The notes under the pieces: generated by a model
Told to the model about the DNA's origin: nothing
Databases searched by the model: none
What the model saw: the letters and a program-made list of their open reading frames with translations, nothing else
Translations under genes and position numbers: made by a program
Source: Lachnoclostridium sp. UBA1175
GTDB lineage: Bacteria; Bacillota; Clostridia; Lachnospirales; Lachnospiraceae
DNA: 64,000 nucleotides
Assembly (NCBI GenBank): GCA_002311665.1
Contig: DBYX01000005.1
Coordinates: 10,764-74,763 of the forward strand
Reading direction: 5' to 3'
Part shown: positions 23,630 through 32,192 of the stretch, one piece after another
How the letters are laid out: the number at the start of each line of letters is the position of its first letter
Position numbering within the stretch: the first letter of the stretch is position 1

Positions 23630-25531
23630 ATGGAAAAAAACAATGAGCGGGCTATGAACCGCACAAAACGGAATATGCGAACCAAGCGGAATCTGAGCCG
23701 TATCAAGGATTACGCGCCGCAGGGGCTGGTGGCATTTCTCGTACTTGCAGCGCTGATGCTGCTTCTGTTCGTTCTTCTGAACCTTCCGGCAATCGGTCGG
23801 TTCATCAAGGCGGTGTTCCGTGCACTGGCACCGGCGATCGCGGGCTTTGTTTTCGCGTTTATCATGTCGCCCCTGGTGCGATTTTTCGAGACGCGGATCG
23901 TCAAGCTTCTGAGAGCACGCAAGACGGAGTTGGCGGAGGATTCGGTCTTTATGGTCAAGACGAGGCGACATGCCCGTCGGATCAGTATCGTGATCACGCT
24001 GTTTCTGCTGCTGTCGATCATCGCGCTGCTGATCGTCACCATCATCCCCGAGCTGGTGAAGAGTCTGGAGGCCCTGGCCGTGAACCTTGCCGGGTATCTG
24101 GAACAGTTGAAACACACGATCGACCTCTATCTGGTTAAGAACCCGCGTGTGGCGGAGGTTCTGGAGCCGATCACGGAGAAGTTCAACGATACGAACAAGC
24201 TCGCCAGGACGATCATCAAATACCTGAATATCGATATGGCCGGCGACGCGACGAAGTTTGTGCTCGCGAGCACCTGGACCATCATCCGCGTCGTGTACAT
24301 CTGGCTGGTCGGCACGATCGTCAGCGTGTATCTCCTCGCGAGCAAAGAGTACTATATCGGTCTGTGCAAGAAGCTGTTCTTCGCGGTGCTGCCGAAGCGC
24401 ACCTCCAAGAACGCGATCCAGACGCTGCACAAGGCGAACATCATCTATTCCGCAGCCATTCTCGGCAAGCTGGTGGACTCCCTGATCATCGGCATCCTGT
24501 GCTTCATCGGGACCACCCTGCTCGGGATCAAATTTTCCGCGATCGGCGAGTACAAGGTACTGGTAAGCGTGATCGTCGGCGTGACCAACGTGATCCCGTT
24601 CTTCGGCCCGTTCCTCGGCGGTATCCCGTGCGCGATCCTGATCTTCTCGATCAACCCGCTGCATGGCCTGCTGTTCGCGCTTTTCGTGGTGGTGCTGCAG
24701 CAGTTTGACGGCAACTTCCTCGATCCGCATATCGTCGGCAAGAAGGTTGGTCTGCGTCCTCTGTACGTGCTGTGTGCATGTATGTTGTGCGGCGGCCTGT
24801 TCGGCATCCCGGGACTGATCCTGGCAACACCGACGTGTGCGCTTGTTTATTACCTTACCAAGTCGTATCTTGAGGTTCGTCTGGAGAGCAAGAACCTGCC
24901 TGTCGAGACGAGCGAGTATGTGACGCAGCCGAGCGCCGTGATCGCGAACCGCGCGATGAGCGTCGACCTTGTGACGGAGCGTCTTGTGGCGGAATCCGAC
25001 GCGCTTGACGCGCAGCAGGAGGCGGCGGTTGCCGCGCTGGAATCCGCGGAGGCGGTGACCGGCGGCAAGAGGCGCAGAAGACATCATCGGACCGCCGTGA
25101 TGCGGGCTATGATGGAGAGCGGCGAGACGGGCGAAGGCGGAAATGACGACATCGATCTCTCGGCCTACAGCGACCTGGAGTCCGGCGTGGAGCGCGAGAA
25201 GCGTCTTGAGCGCGAGTGGCTGATGTCCGGCGGCGAGGAGGATCTCAACGACAACGGTATCGCCGACGAACGCGAGCGAGCACACGAGGAGCGCAACCGG
25301 GCCAAGAGCAATATTTCCGTGCGCGGCCTGATCAGGCGCATGATCGACGAGGCCGAAGAGGACTGGGACGAGCATGGAAACCGCCCGCTGCCCGGCTCGA
25401 AGAGGAAGCAAAAAGCGGAGGAGAACGGTGGCGCGAACGCCGATCCGGCAACGCCCGCGGAGGCTTCCGAAGAGTCCCCGGCGGAGGTGCCCGCGGAACC
25501 CGGGAAGGAAGAGTCGGACGACCGCGAATAA
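23630..25531 (+). CDS. AI-2E family transporter (PerM/UPF0118) with long acidic tail
   Basis: A 633-residue membrane protein. The first ~400 residues carry the family's eight helices with the hallmark 'TNVIPFFGPFLGGIPCAIL' and 'QQFDGNFLDPHIVGKKVGL'. The family exports varied small molecules or ions; it is not specific for autoinducer-2. The remaining ~230 residues are unusual: charged, partly helical, cytosolic, with a single EF-hand-like loop 'DLNDNGIADERE' and a Pro/Ala/Glu-rich end. GGGAGG precedes ATG 23630. An unusually long structured leader lies upstream. Membrane topology puts the tail inside, where a calcium loop would be unexpected, so the motif may be fortuitous. Confidence 0.88.
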   Translation: MEKNNERAMNRTKRNMRTKRNLSRIKDYAPQGLVAFLVLAALMLLLFVLLNLPAIGRFIKAVFRALAPAIAGFVFAFIMSPLVRFFETRIVKLLRARKTELAEDSVFMVKTRRHARRISIVITLFLLLSIIALLIVTIIPELVKSLEALAVNLAGYLEQLKHTIDLYLVKNPRVAEVLEPITEKFNDTNKLARTIIKYLNIDMAGDATKFVLASTWTIIRVVYIWLVGTIVSVYLLASKEYYIGLCKKLFFAVLPKRTSKNAIQTLHKANIIYSAAILGKLVDSLIIGILCFIGTTLLGIKFSAIGEYKVLVSVIVGVTNVIPFFGPFLGGIPCAILIFSINPLHGLLFALFVVVLQQFDGNFLDPHIVGKKVGLRPLYVLCACMLCGGLFGIPGLILATPTCALVYYLTKSYLEVRLESKNLPVETSEYVTQPSAVIANRAMSVDLVTERLVAESDALDAQQEAAVAALESAEAVTGGKRRRRHHRTAVMRAMMESGETGEGGNDDIDLSAYSDLESGVEREKRLEREWLMSGGEEDLNDNGIADERERAHEERNRAKSNISVRGLIRRMIDEAEEDWDEHGNRPLPGSKRKQKAEENGGANADPATPAEASEESPAEVPAEPGKEESDDRE

Positions 25532-25566
25532 TGCGGAAAATGTTGCTTTTTTCCGCGGCGTTTCCC

Positions 25567-25595
25567 TTGATTTTCCGAAGCAATAATACTATAAT
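25567..25595 (+). promoter_or_regulatory. Promoter of the nucleoside-transporter operon
   Basis: TTGATT (25567-25572), 17 bases, perfect TATAAT (25590-25595). An ATTTTCCG element (25570-25577) overlaps the -35, and others lie at 25534 and 25673. The 5' untranslated region (about 110 bases) has a doubled GGACGGTCGG segment near 25622-25645. Confidence 0.75.
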
Positions 25596-25715
25596 CTAGG
25601 CATGGTTGTTTATCGGGACCGGGACGGTCGGGAGGACGGTCGGAACGGTTTTGAAAACAGGGCGGCGGAAGCATTTTCCGAGGCCCCGAATACACAGTAA
25701 AGGAGTGTTTTTAGG

Positions 25716-26912
25716 ATGAAGAAATTCTTAGTATTGCTGTTGTGCGCAGTGGCGGCACTCAGCTTGGCTGCCTGCGGCAAGGAGGATTCCGACAAGATCA
25801 AGATCGGTCTGATCTGTCTGCACGATGAGAACTCCACATATGACAAGAACTTCATCGATGCGATGAGAGAGATGCAGAAGGAACTCGGACTTGATGACGA
25901 CCAGATCATCATCAAGAAGAATATCCCCGAGAACAACGAGTGCCTTACTGCCTGCAAGGACCTTGTGGACCACGGCTGCGACATCATTATTGCAGACTCG
26001 TTCAACCATGAGGACTTCATGATCCAGGCTGCGAAGCAGTACAAGAACGTGCAGTTCTGCCATGCGACCGGTACGAAGGCGCATACGCAGGGCCTTTCCA
26101 ACTACCACAATGCATTTGCCAACATCTACGAAGGCCGTTACGCAGCCGGTGTTGCTGCAGGTCTGAAGCTTAACGAGATGATCGAGTCCGGCAAGATCAC
26201 GGCTGAGCAGGCTGTTATGGGTTATGTCGGTGCGTTCACGTACGCAGAGGTTATCTCCGGTTTCACCTCGTTCTACCTCGGTGCAAAGTCCGTTTGCCCT
26301 TCGGTAACGATGAAGGTTCAGTTCACCGGTTCCTGGTATGATGAGGCCGGTGAGAAGGAAGCTGCTACCGCTCTGATCAAGAAGGGTTGCGTTCTGATCA
26401 GCCAGCATGCAGACTCCATGGGTGCTCCGACGGCCTGCGAGGCTGCCAATGTTCCGAACGTTTCCTACAACGGCAGCACCGTTTCGGCTTGCCCGAACAC
26501 ATTTATCGTATCTTCGAGAATCAACTGGGCTAAGTACTACGCTTACGTTTACAACTGCGTGAAGGACGGCAAGGACATCGCAGCTGACTGGACCGGCGGT
26601 TTCGCAGAAGGTTCCGTAGAGCTCTCCGCGATCAACGACAAGGCTGCTGCTCCGGGAACGAAGGAGAAGGTTGAGGCTGTGATCGCCGATCTCAAGGCCG
26701 GCAAGATCAAGGTTTTCGATACCAACACCTTTACGGTTAAGGGCGAGAAGCTGAGCTCCTACAAGGCGGATGTCGATTTCGATATCGACTATACGAAGGA
26801 TACGGAAGTTATCAGCGACGGTTACTTCCACGAGTCGGAGAAGCGCAGCGCGCCGGTATTTGATATTCAGATCGACGGTATCGAGTATCTGAACACGAAC
26901 TTCGGCGGTTAA
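25716..26912 (+). CDS. BMP-family nucleoside-binding lipoprotein
   Basis: A 398-residue substrate-binding lipoprotein. The signal peptide ends in lipobox LAAC (Cys20). The mature domain begins 'KIKIGLICLHDENSTYDKNF', the usual first strand of BMP/PnrA proteins, and has 'GCDIIIADSFNHEDFMIQAA', 'HNAFANIYEGRYAAGVAAG' and 'MGYVGAFTYAEVISGFTSF'. Such proteins bind purine nucleosides (or lipophilic vitamins in some species) and deliver them to the ABC importer encoded next. AAAGGAG lies before ATG 25716. Two stem-loops follow the stop, likely allowing this component to be made in excess. Optimal codons suggest high expression. Confidence 0.92.
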   Translation: MKKFLVLLLCAVAALSLAACGKEDSDKIKIGLICLHDENSTYDKNFIDAMREMQKELGLDDDQIIIKKNIPENNECLTACKDLVDHGCDIIIADSFNHEDFMIQAAKQYKNVQFCHATGTKAHTQGLSNYHNAFANIYEGRYAAGVAAGLKLNEMIESGKITAEQAVMGYVGAFTYAEVISGFTSFYLGAKSVCPSVTMKVQFTGSWYDEAGEKEAATALIKKGCVLISQHADSMGAPTACEAANVPNVSYNGSTVSACPNTFIVSSRINWAKYYAYVYNCVKDGKDIAADWTGGFAEGSVELSAINDKAAAPGTKEKVEAVIADLKAGKIKVFDTNTFTVKGEKLSSYKADVDFDIDYTKDTEVISDGYFHESEKRSAPVFDIQIDGIEYLNTNFGG

Positions 26913-26928
26913 TTCAGAACAAGCAAAC

Positions 26929-26983
26929 GATGCGGTGTGACCGCATCTATCCCAATCCATTCGGCGGGGCCGTAGTGCCCCGC
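26929..26983 (+). other. Two intercistronic stem-loops
   Basis: GATGCGG-TGTGA-CCGCATC (26929-26947) and GCGGGGC-CGTAGT-GCCCCGC (26964-26983) lie between the binding-protein gene and the ATPase/permease gene. Neither has a T-run, so they are more likely mRNA-stabilising or partial-termination elements. Confidence 0.65.
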
Positions 26984-27007
26984 TGAAGTGGTTTCAGGAG
27001 GAAGTCT

Positions 27008-30000
27008 GTGAACGAACAGGACAGAACAAAACCGGAGCAGGCGGCGGACCTGATCGAGACATCGATCGGAGCTGTCACGGAGGAACTCGGCGAGGCGGCC
27101 GGCCGCACGGCCGATTCCATCGGAGCGAAGGCCGAGGGCGTTGTTGACGCTTCGGAGAGTGAACCGGAGCAGCCCGTATACATTGTCAGTGAGCATGTGG
27201 ACAAGGCCCACGCTCCTGCGATCGAGCTCGTCGGCGTCACCAAGACGTTCGGCAAGGTGGTCGCCAACGACAATGTGAGCTTCTGCGTGGAGAGGGGCGA
27301 GATCCTCGCGATCCTCGGCGAGAACGGCAGCGGCAAGACGACTCTTATGAACATGATCGCGGGTATTTACTACCCCGACCGCGGACTGATCTACGTGAAC
27401 GGCGAGAGAGTATCCATCGGCTCGCCGCGCGACGCATTTGCCCATGGGATCGGTATGATCCATCAGCACTTCAAACTAGTGGATCTCTTCACTGCGACGG
27501 AAAATGTCATCCTCGGCCTCAAGGACGAGGGCCGCTATGATATCAAGGCGTACACGAAGCGCGTGCGCGAGATCAGTGAGCGCTACGGATTTGACCTTGA
27601 CCCGAACAAGAAAATATACGACATGTCAGTGTCGGAGAAGCAGACCGTGGAGATCATCAAGGTGCTGTTCCGCGGCGCGGACATCCTGATCCTCGATGAG
27701 CCGACGGCCGTGCTGACGCCGCAGGAGACGGAGAAACTGTTCACGATCCTCCGCCGTATGCGCGACGACGGCAAATCCATCATCATCATCACGCACAAAC
27801 TCAACGAGGTTATGTCGCTCTCGCAGAAGGTTGCCGTGCTGTGCAAGGGACGCTATGTCGGCACCGTGGAGACGGCGAAGACCGACATCTCGCAGTTGAC
27901 GGAGATGATGGTCGGCAAGAAGATCAGCCTGAACATCGAGCGCAGCGAGGTCGTGAACCCGATCGACCGTCTGGAGGTGAAGAACCTTTCGGTGGTGAAC
28001 CGCGAGGGCGTGAAGGTCCTCTCGGACATCAATTTCACGGCGCGCGGCGGCGAGATCCTCGGTATCGCGGGCATTGCCGGCAGCGGCCAGAGAGAGCTTC
28101 TCGAGGCGATCGCCGGACTGCAGCAGGTGTCGGAAGGCTGCATCCTCTACAACAATCCGAAGAACGACAAGATCGAGAATCTGATCGGCAAGAATCCGAT
28201 GCAGATCCGCTCGCTCGGCGTTCGACTTTCCTTCGTTCCGGAAGACCGACTCGGCATGGGCCTGGTCGGCAACATGGACATCGTCGACAACATGATGCTC
28301 CGAAGCTACAATAAGGGCTCGGGCGTTCTGTTGAACCGCAACGACCCGCGCGGTCTTGCAGAGACGATCATCAATGATCTCGAGGTGGTAACTCCGAGCG
28401 CCAAGACGGCGGTGAGACGCCTCTCCGGCGGTAACATCCAGAAGGTGCTTGTCGGCCGTGAGATTGCTTCGGCACCGGCCGTGTTGATGGCTGCCTACCC
28501 CGTGCGAGGCCTGGACGTCAATTCCTCCTTCACGATCTACAATCTGTTGAATGAACAGAAGACACTCGGGACCGCCGTCATCTTCGTCGGCGAGGACCTC
28601 GATGTCCTTCTCGAGCTCTGCGACCGCATCCTGGTCATCAGCTCCGGTAAGGTTTCCTGCATCGTGGATGCCAAGAGCACCACGAAGGAGGAGATCGGTC
28701 TGGCGATGACGAGCGGCGGAAGCGCAGATGCGTATGCGGAGATTGAGAGTGTCGCGGAGAGCGACAGCGCCGCGGCCGGCAGTAAGGCTGCGGAAATCGA
28801 CAGCGCCGTTTCCGCAGACAATGCTGCGGAGTCCGCGGGCAACGCGGAGTCCGGGGCGGAAGAAGTAACCTCCGGTGAGAAAGAGGCTGCGGATGAGGGC
28901 ACTGCGGAGAAACAAAAAGCAGTGGAACAGCCCCGCCGCAAGATTAAGGAACCCCTGCTGCATATCATCAAGAAGGACGAGCTGCCATGGCATCGCTCGT
29001 GGCTCATCCGCATTCTGGCGGTTGTGTTCGGCGTTTTGCTCTGCGGTGTACTGGCGATGTGCATCGGCATTTCCCCGATCAAGATGTACGGATATATGGC
29101 GGACGGTGCCTTCGGCACTTCCAACCGCATCTGGGACCTGTTCCACGAGACCGTGCTGCTGCTCGGTATCGCGCTCGCGCTGACACCGGCATTTAAGATG
29201 CGCTTCTGGAACATCGGCGGTGAGGGACAGGTGCTGATCGGCGGATTTGCTACGGCACTCTGTATGATCTATCTCGGAAACCGGATGCCGTCGACCCTGC
29301 TCGTGCTTGTGATGATCGTCGCGAGTATCGCGGCGGGCGCCATCTGGGCGGTCATCCCCGCATTTTTCAAGGCGTGGTGGAACACGAACGAGACACTGTT
29401 TACGCTGATGATGAACTACGTGGCGATGCAGCTGGTGTCCTTCTTCATCCAGAAGGCATATCCGAAGAGCACGCACGCCATCGGCGTGATCAATCCGGAC
29501 ACGGAGGCCGGCTGGCTTCCCAAGCTCGGTGAAAACGAGTTCCTGCTGAATATCCTTATCGTGCTGGTGCTCACCGGCGTGATGTACGTGTACCTGCGTT
29601 ACTCGAAGCACGGCTACGAGCTCACCGTCGTCGGTGAGAGCGAGAATACCGCCCGCTACATCGGCGTCAATGTGAAGAAGGTAGTCCTGCGCACCATGCT
29701 CCTCTCCGGAGCAATCTGCGGCCTGATGGGCCTGCTGCTCGTCGGCGGCATCGATCACACGGTGGAGAGAAACACCGTGCAGAACCGCGGATTTACCGCG
29801 ATCATGGTGTCGTGGCTGGCGCACTTCAACCCGCTGTATATGTTCCTGACCTCCTTCCTGATCGCGTTCATGGCGGCAGGTGCGAGAGAGGTTTCGACGA
29901 TGATGGAGATCGATCCGTCGTTCACGGATATGCTGGTCGGAATCGTCATCTTCTGTATCATCGGAAGCGAGTTCTTCATCAACTATCGCGTGGTGTTCCG

Positions 30001-30043
30001 GCAGAGAAAACGCAAGAATAAAACGGAGGAGGTGACGCAGTAA
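27008..30043 (+). CDS. Fused nucleoside ABC importer: two ATPase domains plus one permease
   Basis: A 1011-residue protein combining parts normally encoded by two genes. Residues ~71-300 are ABC domain 1 (Walker A GENGSGKT at 104-111, signature 'MSVSEKQTVE', Walker B 'ILILDEPTAVLTP'). Residues ~317-565 are ABC domain 2, with a degenerate Walker A ('IAGSGQRELLE'), a good signature 'LSGGNIQKVLVGRE' and an altered Walker B. An Ala/Ser/Glu-rich linker (~568-644) leads to a BMP-type permease (~645-1011) with 'WNIGGEGQVLIGGF' and 'LLLVGGIDHTVERN'. An acidic 70-residue extension precedes domain 1. The start is GTG 27008 after AGGAGGA. The stop overlaps the next permease start by one base. It would energise nucleoside uptake with the proteins at 25716 and 30043. 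Confidence 0.9.
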   Translation: MNEQDRTKPEQAADLIETSIGAVTEELGEAAGRTADSIGAKAEGVVDASESEPEQPVYIVSEHVDKAHAPAIELVGVTKTFGKVVANDNVSFCVERGEILAILGENGSGKTTLMNMIAGIYYPDRGLIYVNGERVSIGSPRDAFAHGIGMIHQHFKLVDLFTATENVILGLKDEGRYDIKAYTKRVREISERYGFDLDPNKKIYDMSVSEKQTVEIIKVLFRGADILILDEPTAVLTPQETEKLFTILRRMRDDGKSIIIITHKLNEVMSLSQKVAVLCKGRYVGTVETAKTDISQLTEMMVGKKISLNIERSEVVNPIDRLEVKNLSVVNREGVKVLSDINFTARGGEILGIAGIAGSGQRELLEAIAGLQQVSEGCILYNNPKNDKIENLIGKNPMQIRSLGVRLSFVPEDRLGMGLVGNMDIVDNMMLRSYNKGSGVLLNRNDPRGLAETIINDLEVVTPSAKTAVRRLSGGNIQKVLVGREIASAPAVLMAAYPVRGLDVNSSFTIYNLLNEQKTLGTAVIFVGEDLDVLLELCDRILVISSGKVSCIVDAKSTTKEEIGLAMTSGGSADAYAEIESVAESDSAAAGSKAAEIDSAVSADNAAESAGNAESGAEEVTSGEKEAADEGTAEKQKAVEQPRRKIKEPLLHIIKKDELPWHRSWLIRILAVVFGVLLCGVLAMCIGISPIKMYGYMADGAFGTSNRIWDLFHETVLLLGIALALTPAFKMRFWNIGGEGQVLIGGFATALCMIYLGNRMPSTLLVLVMIVASIAAGAIWAVIPAFFKAWWNTNETLFTLMMNYVAMQLVSFFIQKAYPKSTHAIGVINPDTEAGWLPKLGENEFLLNILIVLVLTGVMYVYLRYSKHGYELTVVGESENTARYIGVNVKKVVLRTMLLSGAICGLMGLLLVGGIDHTVERNTVQNRGFTAIMVSWLAHFNPLYMFLTSFLIAFMAAGAREVSTMMEIDPSFTDMLVGIVIFCIIGSEFFINYRVVFRQRKRKNKTEEVTQ

Positions 30044-31023
30044 TGTTTGCTGATTTTATGACAAGAGCAGTCATGCAGGGCATTCCGCTTCTGTACGGCT
30101 CGACCGGCGAGATCCTTACCGAGAAATCGGGTCACCTCAACCTCGGTATTCCCGGCATTATGTACGGCGGCGCGATGAGCGGTTTCATCGGCGCGTTCAT
30201 ATACGAGAACAACACGACCGACTTCCGCGGCTGGAAAGCGATGCTGATCACCGTCGGGTTCTCAATCCTCGGATCGCTGCTCATGGGACTGATCTACTGC
30301 TTCCTGACCGTCACTCTCCGGGCCAACCAGAATGTGGCAGGTCTTGCGCTCACGACATTCGGCGTCGGCTTCGGCAACTTCTTCGGCGGTTCCCTCGTCC
30401 GGCTCTCGGGTTCGGAAAATGCTTCGCTCCGCATGATCAAGACCAGCGAAGTGTTCAAGCGGAAGCCTCCGATCGAGTGGCTGCCGCCGGTGTTGTCCTA
30501 CGGCTTCTTCACTTATTTTGCGATCATTGTCGCGATCGTTATGGCTTTCGTGCTGAGAAGGACGAGGATCGGCCTGCATCTTCGCGCCGTCGGCGAGAAT
30601 CCGGCGACCGCGGACGCGGCGGGAATCAACGTCAACCGCTACAAATACGTCGCGACCTGCGTGGGCAGCATCATCGCCGGACTCGGCGGACTCTACTACG
30701 TAATGGACTATCTGGAAGGCTCCTGGTCCAACGACGCGTTCGGTGACCGCGGATGGCTGGCGATCGCGCTGGTTATCTTTGCGATCTGGCGCCCGTTGAT
30801 CGCGGTCTTCGGATCCATCCTCTTCGGCGGACTTTGCATTTGCCACCTGTATGTGTCGGAGATCAGCTTCATCCCGAAGCTCTCGCTGGCAGCACAGGAG
30901 TTGATCAAGATGACGCCCTACGTCGTGACGATCATCATCCTGATCCTGATCAGCCTGCGGCGCAAGCGGGAGACGCAGCCGCCGGCGCATCTGGGCCTGC
31001 CGTACTTCCGCGAGGAGCGGTAA
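30043..31023 (+). CDS. Nucleoside ABC transporter permease (second subunit)
   Basis: A 326-residue membrane protein with about eight to nine helices, of the BMP-associated YufQ/NupQ type: 'LYGSTGEILTEKSGHLNLGIPGIMY' at the N-terminus, 'TLRANQNVAGLALTTFGVG', and 'AVGENPATADAAGINVNRYKYVATCVG', the coupling segment that contacts the ATPase. ATG 30043 overlaps the stop of the fused gene by one base (TAATG), so the two are coupled. It pairs with the permease half of the 27008 protein to make a heterodimeric channel. A bidirectional terminator follows. Confidence 0.92.
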   Translation: MFADFMTRAVMQGIPLLYGSTGEILTEKSGHLNLGIPGIMYGGAMSGFIGAFIYENNTTDFRGWKAMLITVGFSILGSLLMGLIYCFLTVTLRANQNVAGLALTTFGVGFGNFFGGSLVRLSGSENASLRMIKTSEVFKRKPPIEWLPPVLSYGFFTYFAIIVAIVMAFVLRRTRIGLHLRAVGENPATADAAGINVNRYKYVATCVGSIIAGLGGLYYVMDYLEGSWSNDAFGDRGWLAIALVIFAIWRPLIAVFGSILFGGLCICHLYVSEISFIPKLSLAAQELIKMTPYVVTIIILILISLRRKRETQPPAHLGLPYFREER

Positions 31024-31082
31024 AGCCCGCGGCGCGTGCCGCGCAACATTTTACGAAGCAATTTATATGTGCATATGACAGG

Positions 31083-31113
31083 AAAGACCGGGCAGTTGCT
31101 TGCCCGGTCTTTT
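31083..31113. terminator. Bidirectional terminator between convergent genes
   Basis: AAAGACCGGGCA and TGCCCGGTCTTTT form a 12-base-pair stem around a six-base loop, with A- and T-runs on both sides. It serves both the permease gene and the radical-SAM gene on the opposite strand. Confidence 0.88.
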
Positions 31114-31181
31114 GGCGTTCGTCGCTTTTTCGTTTTTTTAGTATTAATGCAGCATTTTCCGCGGAAAATGCCGCGCAACCG

Positions 31182-31880
31182 TCAGTCCACGCCGCGGATG
31201 TCGACCAGCGGGATGGATTTGGAGAGCAGGTCCTTCCAGGACTGAAGCACGGAGGTCTCGGGAGCGTGGAAGCGTCCCTTGAACATCACCTGGTCACTGT
31301 CGCGGTACGGCTGCAGATAGTAGTGGCGCGCGCCGGCGATCCACTGGGCAATCCCCTTCATCGCTTCCTCGTCGTGCAGTTCCGTCATAACCGTGGTGCG
31401 GAATTCGTAATGGATCCGGCTGTTCAGCAGGAGCTTGACGGAGGCTTCCACGGCGTCCGTGCGGAAGTCGCGGATACCGATCGTCGCACCGTACCGCTCG
31501 CGGCAGTTCTTTATGTCCATCGCGACATAGTCGAGAAGATTATTCTTGAGAAGCCACTCCAGCATCGCGGGGTGCTGTCCGTTCGTGTCGAGTTTGATCT
31601 TGTAGCCGAGCGCGCGCACCTTTGCGATAAATTCCGGAAGATCCGGCTGAAGAGTCGGTTCGCCGCCGGTGATGGCGACACCCTCCAACACTTTGGCGCG
31701 CAACTTGAGAAATGCGAGAATCTCCTCCTCGGGGATCGCGGGCACCGTCTCCGGATGAAGCGCCAGCTCACTGTTGTGACAGTACGGGCACCGATAGTTG
31801 CAACCGCCGGTGAAAACCGTGGCAGCCGTATGCCCGGGGTAATCCAGAAGCGTGAGCTTCTGCAGACCATGAATTTGCAT
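31182..31880 (-). CDS. Anaerobic ribonucleotide reductase activating protein, NrdG-like radical SAM
   Basis: A 232-residue radical-SAM protein. The cluster-binding motif is CxxxCxxC in 'GGCNYRCPYCHN' (about residues 25-36), with SAM-binding 'GVAITGGEPTL'. Length and N-terminus 'IHGLQKLTLLDYPGHTAATVF' match the NrdG-related TIGR02495-type group, thought to install the glycyl radical on anaerobic ribonucleotide reductase. ATG at 31880 is set by GGAGG about eight bases before it; the frame is open to 31994 but without a site. nrdD is not in the window. A divergent promoter lies at 31954-31982. Confidence 0.88.
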   Translation of the reverse strand: MQIHGLQKLTLLDYPGHTAATVFTGGCNYRCPYCHNSELALHPETVPAIPEEEILAFLKLRAKVLEGVAITGGEPTLQPDLPEFIAKVRALGYKIKLDTNGQHPAMLEWLLKNNLLDYVAMDIKNCRERYGATIGIRDFRTDAVEASVKLLLNSRIHYEFRTTVMTELHDEEAMKGIAQWIAGARHYYLQPYRDSDQVMFKGRFHAPETSVLQSWKDLLSKSIPLVDIRGVD

Positions 31881-31953
31881 TGGGAAACCTCCGAATTGCC
31901 GCGCCGCAGGCCACTCCGCAGAGGGCCGGGCACAGGAATAACGTCTAGCGATA

Positions 31954-31982
31954 ATTGTACTACAAAACATCAAAAAAGTCCA
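31954..31982 (-). promoter_or_regulatory. Promoter of the NrdG-like gene
   Basis: On the minus strand TGGACT (31982-31977) and TACAAT (31959-31954) are 17 bases apart. Confidence 0.5.
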
Positions 31983-32036
31983 TGAATCCTTCACTCATTT
32001 CCCGCGAAAAAGGTGCAATTATTTGACAAATAATAT

Positions 32037-32066
32037 TTGATTATATGCGCGAAAGTGTGCTATTAT
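32037..32066 (+). promoter_or_regulatory. Promoter of the giant repeat protein
   Basis: TTGATT (32037-32042), 18 bases, extended -10 TGC-TATTAT (-10 at 32061-32066), in an AT-rich divergent region. A second TTGACA at 32023-32028 lacks a well-spaced -10. The 5' leader is about 120 bases. Confidence 0.6.
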
Positions 32067-32192
32067 TTATTATACGCTAAAATTGCGGGGAGTGTCCTCG
32101 GATCGCCCCGCAACTGGAGCAAGAGCGATAGCGCAGAGTGTGCCAAGTGTTATGGCGATGGTTGAGAACGGGAAAGGGAGTGTTATTGCAGT

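Noticed and set aside
27008..30043. Sequencing error joining two genes
   Set aside because: The linker is a long low-complexity coding segment in frame, with no ribosome site or start codon where a separate permease gene would begin.
30753..31985. 410-codon plus-strand frame across the permease end and the NrdG-like gene
   Set aside because: It overlaps two well-supported genes and a terminator; no ribosome site or protein motif.
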